A stretch of DNA of 64,000 nt, taken from the NCBI RefSeq assembly GCF_001514235.1, contig NZ_KQ948945.1, forward strand, positions 66,134-130,133, given 5' to 3'. Under the pieces are notes generated by a model. It was given only the letters and a program-made list of their open reading frames with translations, made no database searches and was not told where the DNA came from. Position 1 is the first letter of the stretch; the number at the start of each line of letters is the position of its first letter. A program made the position numbers and the translations under genes. The DNA comes from Streptomyces caeruleatus. GTDB lineage: Bacteria > Actinomycetota > Actinomycetes > Streptomycetales > Streptomycetaceae. Below are positions 32,349-40,655 of the stretch, one piece after another.

Positions 32349-34403
32349 GTGACCGCGTTGCCCGTACCCCTGTCCCGCATCCCGGCCAGAGCGCTCGTCA
32401 CGGCTCTGCTGGCCGCGTCCTTCTGCGCCCAGGCCGTGGCGGCGCTGCGTCCGCACGTCCCGCTGCTGCTCGCCGCGACGGTCGTGTCCCTGGCCGTCGA
32501 GGGCGTGCTGTACCGCTGGCATCGCGGCGTGCTGTCGGTGTTCGCCAAGTCGCACGCGGACATCACCGTGCGGCATGTGCTGCGGGACCTGCTGCTGGTC
32601 GTGGCGCTGCTGCGGCTCGGCGAGCAGCACCGGGAGACGCTGTACACGCCGCTCGTCGCCGGGCTGCTCGCCTTCTACGCCCTGCACTGCGCGATCCAGG
32701 CGGTCTCGGTGCTGGTCCGCCGCACCCGCACGCTGCCGGTGGTCACCCGCAACATCGACGCCTCCGCCCTGCGCCTGTCCGCCGCCCCGTCGGTCCTGCT
32801 GCGCCGCCCCGCCCACCGGCTGCTGGTGTTCGGCCTCCCGGCCACGGCGGGCCTGCTGGCCACGGCGGCCACCGACGACCCCCGCTGCGGGGCCCTCGGC
32901 ATCGCGCTGTCCCTGGGGCTCGCCCTCCTCGGCCTGTACGACCTTCTCGTACGGCTGCTGCCGAGCCGTCGCCCGGCGAGCGAGCGGGAGTCGCTGGAGT
33001 GGCTGGACGCCTGGCTGGCGGAGTACCGGCCGACGGTCGGGCTCTACTTCTCCGGCGGCGCGTCCTCGGCGTACCAGGCGAACATGTGGCTGGAGCCGCT
33101 GGCGAAGCTGGACGGCCGGCCGCTGATCGTGCTGCGGGAGCGGTTCATGGTGCAGAAGATCGCGCCGACCGACGTCCCGATCCTGTGTCTGCCGAAGGTC
33201 TCCACGCTGATGCGGCTGGAGGAGTCCTCGCTCCAGGTCCTCATCCACCCCTCGAACTCCGGCAAGACCTCCCAGGTCCTGCGCATCCCCACGCTCAAGC
33301 ACACCTTCGTCAACCACGGGGAGAGCGACAAGCTGTCGTCCTGCAACCCGTACGCGAAGGCCTACGACGAGGTGTGGGTGGCCGGTCCGGCGGCGCGTGA
33401 GCGGTACGCGTACGCCGAGGTCGGCGTCGAGGACAAGGACGTGGTGGAGATCGGCCGCCCGCAGCTGGACGGCGTACGGCCGTACGAGGGCGCGCCGGCC
33501 GGGGCGTGCACGACCGTGCTGTACGCGCCGACGTGGGAGGGCTGGGACGGCAATCCCGGCAACACCTCGGTGATCGAGGCAGGCGAGAACCTCGTGCGCG
33601 CGCTGCTCGCGGACCCGGCCGTAAGGCTGCTGTACAAGCCGCACCCGCTCACGGGGTCCGTGGATCCGCGGGCCGGGGCGGCCGATCTGCGGATCCGCGA
33701 GCTGATCAGGGCGGCGAACCGGGAGCGGACCGGGGAGCGGCCGGGCGGCGGCGAGGAACTCGCCCGCCTGACCGCGGAGTTGGACGACCTGACCACGATC
33801 GCCGGACGGGCCAGCGCCGACCAGGTGGAGCGGATGCTGCACCAGTCGGCGCCGGAGCCGGGGCGGGCGGAGGCGGTGGCGCGGGCCACGGCCGCCTGGG
33901 AGGAGGCGTACTGGGCGTCGCTGCCCGAGTGGGAGCACCAGATCGTCACCGACGTCAGGCCCACGCTGTACGCCTGCTACAACCAGGCGGACCTGCTGAT
34001 CAGCGATGTGTCGAGCGTGATCAGCGACTTCCTGGCGAGCGGGAAGCCGTATGCCGTGGCGAACACCAGCGGCCTGGCGGAGGACGTGTTCCGCAAGGCC
34101 TTCCCGACCGTGCGCGCGGCGACCGTGCTGACGCCGGACGCGGCCGGGGTGCCGGAGCTGCTGGACACGGTGCGGCGCCCGGAGAAGGACGAACTGATCG
34201 AGGCGCGGGCGGAGTTGAAGCGCCACCTGCTGGGGCCGGACGAGCCGACGTCGCAGGTGCGCTTCAACGAGGCCGTGCAGTCGCTGTGTTCGGCGGCGCT
34301 GGAACACCGGGCCCGGATGGCCGAGCGCATGGCGGCGGAGGCCCCCGAGATCCCCGATCAGCGGCGGTCCGTCACGCCGCGGCGGCCCGCCCACCCGGCG
34401 TAG
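32349..34403 (+). CDS. TagF-like CDP-polyol phosphotransferase with membrane N-terminus (copy 1)
   Basis: A 684-residue protein of the CDP-glycerol glycerophosphotransferase family, which polymerises glycerol- or ribitol-phosphate on the wall polymer. Residues 1-190 carry about five membrane helices, unusual for TagF, which is peripheral. The catalytic half has VNHGESDKLSSCNPYAK, LYAPTWEGWDGN, LLYKPHP and LISDVSSVISDFLASGKP, with both conserved His (HGE, KPHP). GTG at 32349 is given; TTG at 32358 has a better spaced GGAG. Paralogue of the gene at 35828-37930. It overlaps the 3' end of the convergent GT2 gene by 32 bp. Confidence 0.85.
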   Translation: MTALPVPLSRIPARALVTALLAASFCAQAVAALRPHVPLLLAATVVSLAVEGVLYRWHRGVLSVFAKSHADITVRHVLRDLLLVVALLRLGEQHRETLYTPLVAGLLAFYALHCAIQAVSVLVRRTRTLPVVTRNIDASALRLSAAPSVLLRRPAHRLLVFGLPATAGLLATAATDDPRCGALGIALSLGLALLGLYDLLVRLLPSRRPASERESLEWLDAWLAEYRPTVGLYFSGGASSAYQANMWLEPLAKLDGRPLIVLRERFMVQKIAPTDVPILCLPKVSTLMRLEESSLQVLIHPSNSGKTSQVLRIPTLKHTFVNHGESDKLSSCNPYAKAYDEVWVAGPAARERYAYAEVGVEDKDVVEIGRPQLDGVRPYEGAPAGACTTVLYAPTWEGWDGNPGNTSVIEAGENLVRALLADPAVRLLYKPHPLTGSVDPRAGAADLRIRELIRAANRERTGERPGGGEELARLTAELDDLTTIAGRASADQVERMLHQSAPEPGRAEAVARATAAWEEAYWASLPEWEHQIVTDVRPTLYACYNQADLLISDVSSVISDFLASGKPYAVANTSGLAEDVFRKAFPTVRAATVLTPDAAGVPELLDTVRRPEKDELIEARAELKRHLLGPDEPTSQVRFNEAVQSLCSAALEHRARMAERMAAEAPEIPDQRRSVTPRRPAHPA

Positions 34404-35598
34404 CCCGGCCCGAGGACCTCAGCACTCGCCGCGCCTTGCGCACCGCCCGCCGCAGGAACGAGTCCGCGCCGCCCTCCCGGTAGCCCGGGAAGACGCGGGC
34501 CTCACGCGGCTCGGCGAGGTACACCGAGTCGGGTATGCCCGCCGCCGCGTCGCGGAAGTACGGGTAGGCGAGGTAGACCCGGCGGCCCTTCTTCTCCAGG
34601 AGGGCCGCCGCCTGCTTCTTGGCCTTGACGAACTCCACGACGGGCAGCAGCAGATCGGCGCGCTGGGCGGCGACCAGGTGCAGCCGCAGGCGTTCCTCGA
34701 CCTTGAGGCGGCGGGCGATGTCCGGCGTCCAGTAGGCGTCCATGAGGGGCTTCGCCAGTTCCAGCTTGTGCTGCCTGACCTTCTCGCTGTCCTTGGCGTA
34801 CTTGGGCCCGAACTGCGGGAGCAGGGTGATGAGGAACGGGCGGACCATGAGCAGGTCGCGGCGGTCGCCGGCGGGTACGAGCTCGGCTATCAGGTTCATC
34901 AGGGCGCGCGCGGAGTCGAAGCGCAGGGTGTAACCGCCGCTCTTCGTCACGTGCTTGCCGTCGTCGCGGCCGACCAGGTAGTAGCAGGTGTAGTCGGCGA
35001 TGACGGAGACGCCGTCGGCCCGCAGGTAGGCCTCCATCGTGAACAGCGCGTCCTCGCCGGTCCACAGGGACTCGTCGAAACGCATGTGATGGCGGGTCAG
35101 CAGCTCGCGGCGGAACAGCTTCTGCGCGCTCAGCGTGAACTTGATGTTGGAGGAGTAGACGTCGGTGCGGTCCAGCGTCTTGCCCCACATCGACTTGGGC
35201 GCGGTGCGGTTGACGCCCTCGACCCGGCCGAGCACGACATCGGTGCCGTTCCGGTCGGCCATCGCGACCATGCGCTCCAGGGCCTCGGGGCCCAGCCGGT
35301 CGTCGGCGTCCAGGAAGAAGACGTACCGCCCGGCCGCCTTGCCCAGGCCGACGTTGCGCGGGCCGCTGGGCCCGCCGGAGTTCTCCTGCCGGATGACGGT
35401 CACCGGCATCGCCACCCGGGCCGCGAACTCCTCCAGGCACTCCCCCGTCCCGTCCGTCGAACCGTCGTCGACGGCGATGACCTCGATGCGCTCCGGGTCG
35501 ATGGTCTGTGCCTCGACAGATGCCAGGCACTCGACCAGATACGGCATCGCTTCGTACGCCCCGATGATCACGCTCACATCAGGCTGCGCAGCGGTCAC
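34372..35598 (-). CDS. GT2-family glycosyltransferase
   Basis: A 408-residue inverting glycosyltransferase with GT-A fold. The N-terminal block VSVIIGAYEAMPYLVECL, VDDGSTDGTGE and the DxD motif in FFLDADDRLGP are clear, with WTGEDALF near 170. The C-terminal half is Arg/Lys-rich and may bind membrane. GTG at 35598 has AAGGGGGAAAC upstream. It probably adds a sugar to the wall polymer made by the neighbouring TagF-like enzymes. A CRP-like site lies about 100 bp upstream (35698-35713). Confidence 0.88.
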   Translation of the reverse strand: MTAAQPDVSVIIGAYEAMPYLVECLASVEAQTIDPERIEVIAVDDGSTDGTGECLEEFAARVAMPVTVIRQENSGGPSGPRNVGLGKAAGRYVFFLDADDRLGPEALERMVAMADRNGTDVVLGRVEGVNRTAPKSMWGKTLDRTDVYSSNIKFTLSAQKLFRRELLTRHHMRFDESLWTGEDALFTMEAYLRADGVSVIADYTCYYLVGRDDGKHVTKSGGYTLRFDSARALMNLIAELVPAGDRRDLLMVRPFLITLLPQFGPKYAKDSEKVRQHKLELAKPLMDAYWTPDIARRLKVEERLRLHLVAAQRADLLLPVVEFVKAKKQAAALLEKKGRRVYLAYPYFRDAAAGIPDSVYLAEPREARVFPGYREGGADSFLRRAVRKARRVLRSSGRATPGGRAAAA

Positions 35599-35697
35599 GT
35601 TTCCCCCTTGTTAACGGGATATCTCCCCCGTATCGCCTCATTCGCCAACTGGTCAGACGGTCAAGCGATGCAACCGGTTGCCTAGAACCTGTGTTTT

Positions 35698-35713
35698 CGT
35701 GACTCAGGTCACA
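35698..35713. promoter_or_regulatory. CRP-like palindrome upstream of the GT2 gene
   Basis: CGTGA-CTCAGG-TCACA matches the TGTGA-N6-TCACA consensus at 9 of 10 positions. About 100 bp from the GT2 start. Streptomyces Crp uses a similar motif. Confidence 0.45.
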
Positions 35714-35766
35714 AACAGGAGCTGACATGGGATCACGTTAATCGGGCAACGTAAGAGGCCCGCCAG

Positions 35767-35813
35767 AAACGGCGCGGCCCCCGAGGATTCGCTCCTCGGG
35801 GGCCGCGCCGTTT
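35767..35813 (-). terminator. Strong hairpin terminator of TagF-like gene
   Basis: A 20-bp perfect stem (35767-35786 with 35794-35813) with a 7-nt loop, 15 bp from the stop at 35828. Confidence 0.9.
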
Positions 35814-35827
35814 GTCGTCGCGCGGGG

Positions 35828-37930
35828 TCAGGCCGTCACGTCGTCCTCTGCCGTCACGACCCGCTGGGCGGGCACGCCCCCCGGCTGGGCCTCGGCGGCT
35901 CCGGCCGCCGTCCGTGACTCCTGGCCGACGTTGCGCGCCTCCGCCTTGATCGCGAGGTTCGCCACGGCGGTGTTGAACTGGTCGATGGACGTCGGCTCGT
36001 CCGGGCCGAGCAGATACCGCTTGAGGTCGCCCCGGTCCTCGGCCAGCGGGTCCGCCGCCGGGTCCCGTACGGCGGCCAGCAGCTCGCCCAGCTCGGCCGC
36101 GCTGTTGGACAGGATCGTCGCGGCGCGCACCGCGGTGTTCTGCCGCTTGAACTCCTCCACGCCCAGCTCGGCGGAGTCCGTCACGGCGTACGGCTTGCCG
36201 CTGGCGATGAAGTCGGAGACGACGCTGGAGATGTCGGAGACCATCGCGTCGGAGACGTTGAAGCAGTCGTACAGGCGCGGCTCGGCGCCCGTGATGACGC
36301 GGTGCTCGTGGCCGGGGAAGGAACGCCAGTACGCGGTGTTCCACTCGGCGCGCAGCCGCGCGACCTCCTCGTGCCGGGCCACGTCGACCAGCCCGTCACG
36401 GGTGGCCTCGGCCTCGTCGCCCTTGCCGTTGCCGGCGGCCTTGCCGGCCAGCTCGGCGAGGCGGGCCTCGATGCGGCTCAGCTCGGCCTTGGCGGCGGTC
36501 TGCGCGGCGGCGTCGGCCGTGAAGCGCGCGTCGGTGGCGCGCTGGGCGGCGGCCTTCTCGACCAGGGCGGTGATCCGGCGGTGCGCGGCGCCGGCCTCCT
36601 TGCTGACGGTGCCGGTGAAGGGGTGCGGCTTGTACAGGACGCGGACCGGCGGGTCGGCCTTGACCAGCTTCTTCACGATGTTCTCGCCGGCGAGCACGAT
36701 CGAGGTGTTGCCGGGGTTGCCGTCCCAGCCCTCCCAGGTCGGCGCGTACAGGACGGTCGGGATACGGCCCTCGGGGACACCGCTCCAGCCCTGGATCGGC
36801 GCCAGCTGCGGGCGGCCGACCTCGACGATGTCGTCGTCGCGGACGCCGACGTCGGCTATGGCGTAGCGGTCGCGGCCGGCGCGGCCGGCGGTCCACACCT
36901 CGTCGTAGACCTTGCTGTACGGGTTGACGCTGGCCAGCTTGTCGCTGTCGCCGTGGCCGATGAAGACGTGCTTCATGGTGGGGACGCGCAGCAGGTGGAT
37001 GTTCTTGCCGACGTTCGCCGCGTACAGCGCGACGCGCACGTTGGACAGGTCCAGGTTCATCAGGTGCACACCGCCGGGCACGCAGACGACGGGGACCGTG
37101 GTGGGGGCCAGGTTGTTCAGGATGGCCCGCTCACGCAGGATGATCAGCGGCCTGGAGTCCAGCTGCTCCATGGTCTCCAGCCACATGTTGACCTGGTAGG
37201 CGGAGTCCTTGGAGCCGGAGAAGTACAGCACCGTCTCGGGCCGGTACTCGGCCAGCCAGGCGTCGACGGCGGCCAGGACCTTCTCCGCGTTCGGCGGGAC
37301 CTTCGCGCCGCGGACGTACGGCACGAGCGCCAGTACGTACAGGCAACCCACGCCGACCGTGACGCCGATGCCGACGAAGCCGGCCACGGACGACTCCAGG
37401 GACGCCGAGACGAGGATGCCGGCGACGGCCGCGAGGTCGAGGTGCAGCATCTTCTCGGCGGAGCGGTGCAGCAGTCCGCGCGGCGGGGCGTCCGGGATGC
37501 GGATGCGCGAGGCGAGGTCGATGTTGCGGGTGGCGACCGGCATACGGCGGCGGTTGCGGATCAGGGTGACCAGCGCGCCGTGCGGGGCCTGAAGGCCGTA
37601 GAAGGCGATGAAGCAGGCGATGGCGCCGTAGTAGATCAGGTCGTCCGCGAGGCCGATCCGGGCCAGCAGCAGGATCAGCAGGAGCTGTCTGATCAGGAAC
37701 CGGATCGACAGACCTGCCCGCACCTTGCTGAGGCGGTTGACCAGATAGCTGCTCTTGCGGTGCAGATAGTGGTCCGCCAGGTACGTCACGGCGGCCGCGG
37801 CCGCGAAGGCGGGGACGCTCGGGACGAGCGCGGCGAGCATGAGTGCCGGGAAGCCCAGCATCATGAAGGCCGCCGCGGCCAGCTCGGCCGCGCTGCCCAC
37901 CCGGGCGACGCGAATAGCGGTGGATATCAC
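35828..37930 (-). CDS. TagF-like CDP-polyol phosphotransferase with membrane N-terminus (copy 2)
   Basis: A 700-residue paralogue of the gene at 32349-34403, sharing NIDxxSxIR, WLAEYRPxxxLYFSGS, GHGDSDKLASVNPYSKVYD, YAPTWEGWDGNPGNTS, YKPHPFTG and MVSDISSVVSDFIASGKP. The N-terminal ~220 residues have about five membrane helices. A charged insert (about residues 450-520, rich in Ala/Glu/Lys) is longer than in copy 1. GTG at 37930 is used; its ribosome site is weak. Two such polymerases suggest either primer plus polymerase roles, or two polyol phosphates. Confidence 0.85.
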   Translation of the reverse strand: MISTAIRVARVGSAAELAAAAFMMLGFPALMLAALVPSVPAFAAAAAVTYLADHYLHRKSSYLVNRLSKVRAGLSIRFLIRQLLLILLLARIGLADDLIYYGAIACFIAFYGLQAPHGALVTLIRNRRRMPVATRNIDLASRIRIPDAPPRGLLHRSAEKMLHLDLAAVAGILVSASLESSVAGFVGIGVTVGVGCLYVLALVPYVRGAKVPPNAEKVLAAVDAWLAEYRPETVLYFSGSKDSAYQVNMWLETMEQLDSRPLIILRERAILNNLAPTTVPVVCVPGGVHLMNLDLSNVRVALYAANVGKNIHLLRVPTMKHVFIGHGDSDKLASVNPYSKVYDEVWTAGRAGRDRYAIADVGVRDDDIVEVGRPQLAPIQGWSGVPEGRIPTVLYAPTWEGWDGNPGNTSIVLAGENIVKKLVKADPPVRVLYKPHPFTGTVSKEAGAAHRRITALVEKAAAQRATDARFTADAAAQTAAKAELSRIEARLAELAGKAAGNGKGDEAEATRDGLVDVARHEEVARLRAEWNTAYWRSFPGHEHRVITGAEPRLYDCFNVSDAMVSDISSVVSDFIASGKPYAVTDSAELGVEEFKRQNTAVRAATILSNSAAELGELLAAVRDPAADPLAEDRGDLKRYLLGPDEPTSIDQFNTAVANLAIKAEARNVGQESRTAAGAAEAQPGGVPAQRVVTAEDDVTA

Positions 37931-37975
37931 GGAGAACCTGCTCAGGGAGAGGGGCCGGTCTGAAGGGGGAAGGAC

Positions 37976-38022
37976 TCAGGCCCCTGTGAATTCTTCGTGA
38001 ACGAAGAATCGCAGAGGCCTGA
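37976..38022 (-). terminator. Terminator of the CDP-ribitol synthase gene
   Basis: Outer arms TCAGGCC/GGCCTGA with a 9-bp inner stem ATTCTTCGT/ACGAAGAAT, 25 bp past the stop and upstream of the next gene's start. Confidence 0.75.
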
Positions 38023-38047
38023 ATTCCATAAGGCTATTAACTGCCGA

Positions 38048-39547
38048 TTATGCCATGCCGTCCTGGCGGTCCAGAACACTGGCCAGCGCCTGCTCGAAGC
38101 CGGACGCCTTTCCGGCGGGGGCGGTCGGGTCCTGCTGGCGGACGTCGATCACATGGCCGGTCAGCTCGGAGAGCAGCACGTCGAGGGAGGTCCGGGCGAC
38201 GGCCTCGGAGGAGAGCAGGCTGCCCGAAGGCTCCTGGCCGAAGGCCTTGGTGCGCATGGGGGTGGCGGTGCGCTCCGGGTTGATGCAGTTGACGCGGATG
38301 CCGTCGCCGGCCCACTCGTCGGACAGGGCCTGGGTGAGGTTCACCATGGCGGCCTTGGTCGAGGAGTACAGGCTGTACTCGGCGCGCCCGCGGGTGTAGC
38401 TGCTGGAGGTGTACAGCAGCAACTGGCCCTTGGTCTCGGACAGGTACTTGTACGAGGAGCGCGCGATCTGCACCGGGGCCAGGTAGTTGACCTTCAGCGC
38501 CTCCTCGATGGTGGCGTTGTCGGTTTCGGCGAGCTTGCCTATGCGCAGCACACCGGCGGTGTTCACGACGTAGTCGATGCGCCCGGTCTCGGCGTACGCC
38601 TTGGACAGCGCGTCGTCGACCTCCTCCGGGTTCTCCACGTGGGTGCCGGTGGTGGAGCGGCCCAGCGCGTACACCGTGGCGCCGTAGGACTCGGCGAGTT
38701 CGGCGATGTCCTTGCCGATGCCGTAGCTGCCGCCGAAGACGACGACGGTCTTGCCGGTGAGCAGCTCGCGGTAGGCCTCCTCGGAGACCTGCTCGGGCGT
38801 GGCGGTGGAGGCCAGCTGGAACAGCTTGTCGGCGATGAAGACGTCGACGGGCTGGGTGACCTTCATGTTGTACTCGTCACCCGCGACGACGTGGATCGGC
38901 ACGTCCGGCAGGTACTTGAGTACGACGGAGCAGTCGTCGGTGGCCTGGAAGTTGGGGTCGCCGGCGGCGACCTCGTAGGCCCGCTTGATCGTGGACAGCT
39001 TGAACGCCTGCGGCGTCTGGCCGCGGCGCAGCCGGGAGCGGTCCGGGATCTCGGTGATGAACTCGCCGTCCTCGCCGTGCGTGCGCGTGACGATGATGGT
39101 GTCCGCGGACGGGATGGCGACGTCGACGGCCTGGAAACGCTCCAGCGCCACGACACAGTCGTCGATCACGCGCTGTGACAGCAGGGGGCGTACGGCGTCG
39201 TGGAAGAGGACGTTGAGGTCCTCGCCCTCGGCCAGGCCCTCGCCGAGGGCGTCGATGGCGCGCTCGGTCGTCTCGTTCCGGGTCGAGCCGCCCTCGATGA
39301 TCTTCTTGACCTTCGTGAATCCGGCCTTTGCGACGATCTTCTCGATGTCCGGTACATAACCGGGTGCCATCAGCACGATGACGTCGTCGATCGAGTCCGC
39401 CTTCTCGAAGGTGGTCAGCGTGTGCTCGATGACTGCCTTGCCGGCGATCTTCAGCAGCTGCTTGGGGATCGACAGACCCACGCGCTGACCGGTGCCACCG
39501 GCCAGGATCACTGCGGTGGTACGGGGCTTGGCTATGTGCTGGGACAC
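38048..39547 (-). CDS. Bifunctional D-ribitol-5-phosphate cytidylyltransferase / ribulose-5-phosphate reductase
   Basis: A 499-residue two-domain protein. The N-terminal IspD-like cytidylyltransferase has AVILAGGTGQRVGLSIPKQL and LFHDAVRPLLS. The C-terminal SDR reductase has VVVFGGSYGIGK, NTAGVLRIG and the catalytic YSSTK in EYSLYSSTKAAM. This domain order is that of Haemophilus Bcs1, which makes CDP-ribitol from ribulose-5-phosphate and CTP. GTG at 39547 has AGGTAGG 6 nt upstream. Co-oriented with the TagF-like gene downstream, it would supply CDP-ribitol to it. Ribitol rather than another polyol is inference from the Bcs1-like domain order. Confidence 0.85.
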   Translation of the reverse strand: MSQHIAKPRTTAVILAGGTGQRVGLSIPKQLLKIAGKAVIEHTLTTFEKADSIDDVIVLMAPGYVPDIEKIVAKAGFTKVKKIIEGGSTRNETTERAIDALGEGLAEGEDLNVLFHDAVRPLLSQRVIDDCVVALERFQAVDVAIPSADTIIVTRTHGEDGEFITEIPDRSRLRRGQTPQAFKLSTIKRAYEVAAGDPNFQATDDCSVVLKYLPDVPIHVVAGDEYNMKVTQPVDVFIADKLFQLASTATPEQVSEEAYRELLTGKTVVVFGGSYGIGKDIAELAESYGATVYALGRSTTGTHVENPEEVDDALSKAYAETGRIDYVVNTAGVLRIGKLAETDNATIEEALKVNYLAPVQIARSSYKYLSETKGQLLLYTSSSYTRGRAEYSLYSSTKAAMVNLTQALSDEWAGDGIRVNCINPERTATPMRTKAFGQEPSGSLLSSEAVARTSLDVLLSELTGHVIDVRQQDPTAPAGKASGFEQALASVLDRQDGMA

Positions 39548-39728
39548 AGGTGACCTACCTTGTGGCGACTGGGAACTTGGAAATGGTCCCACTTGGGGTT
39601 ACCGCAGTGCAAGGTGAGCGTCCCCGGCCGCATATGTGCGCGCAACCTGTCATTCACCTTGTACGCATGGTCATTGCCGAGAGACCCTGCGGCGGTTCAC
39701 GGTAATTGCTGTGAGTAACGGCACAGGC

Positions 39729-40514
39729 TCAGCGAAGCCGTAGCCGCTTGAGGCAACGATGGCCGAGTACCCGCACGAGTTCCTTCGACGACGCCTGGTG
39801 AACGGTGCGCGACTTGGCGGCCACGGTGTGCCGCACGGGCGCGGCGGCCGCCGCCGCGAGAGCCCCGTAGAGCGCCTGCGCCGCGGCCTCGGGGGCGATG
39901 CGCGGCTCGCTCCTGGTCGGACCGGGTCGCGGAGTGCTGCGTGGCGGACAACTGCACTGCGGACAAAAGGCGCATGTCGCCGATGACCCGTACGCCCGTG
40001 CCGTCAATACGCTCCGCGATCTCCGCACCGATCTCGGCGGCGGCCTCCACGGCCCACTGCGGGGTCCGGATCTTCACGCCTTTGGGACCGGGGGCGCACG
40101 TGTTCTTCATACGCATCACGGCGCCGTTCCGAACAAGCTGTGAATAGAGCTCCGCGGGCAGTTCATTGGCGCGGAATTCCTTATTAAGATTCCGCAGCAT
40201 TTCGGTCTCGGCGAGGGTGAGCGAGCGATTCACCGCGTTCGGAACGGGGTTCAGCAGCTGCGCGGGCAGCCCCAAGCAGCGCCTCGAAGACACGAGTCGG
40301 TCGTGCCGGTGCTGGTGCCGGTGCCAGAAGCTGGGGTTGGGCTTCTCGTACGGCGGCTTCCTAAGCATGTGCTCCAGCCAGTCCCCGTAGCCCATGCGCA
40401 GACCGTTCTGCTGGTGGCGCGCACCTGCTCAAGGAACCGCTCCCAGTGCCGCTCGGTCGGCGCGGTGTCGCCCATCATCCCGGTGCGGGCGCAGGCGGCC
40501 AGGACCGCCTCCAT
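39729..40514 (-). pseudogene. Frameshifted remnant, possibly sulfotransferase-like
   Basis: Protein-like sequence is spread over three frames. Segment 1 (40514 to about 40420): MEAVLAACARTGMMGDTAP. Segment 2 after a +/-1 shift near 40410: HQQNGLRMGYGDWLEHMLRK to LNKEFRANELPAELYSQLV, with a probable internal gap near 40280. Segment 3 after a shift near 39930 ends SSKELVRVLGHRCLKRLRLR. The N-terminal P-loop expected of the family is missing, with in-frame stops upstream. It resembles, from memory, hypothetical proteins annotated as sulfotransferases. Upstream neighbour is PhoD. Confidence 0.6.
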
Positions 40515-40576
40515 GGGGTGCCGGGTCCGTCTCTATGGTCAGAGGACGGCAAGAGGGCTTCCTGAGACTGTGCTGA

Positions 40577-40612
40577 GAGTGACCTGGGACACGGATGAGT
40601 CCCAGGTCACTC
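40577..40612 (-). terminator. Terminator of phoD-like gene
   Basis: A 14-bp perfect stem (40577-40590 with 40599-40612) with an 8-nt loop, 44 bp beyond the stop. Confidence 0.85.
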
Positions 40613-40655
40613 ACCAGCCGTTACGGGAGTTACGAGGAGTCCGGCCGCTACGGGG

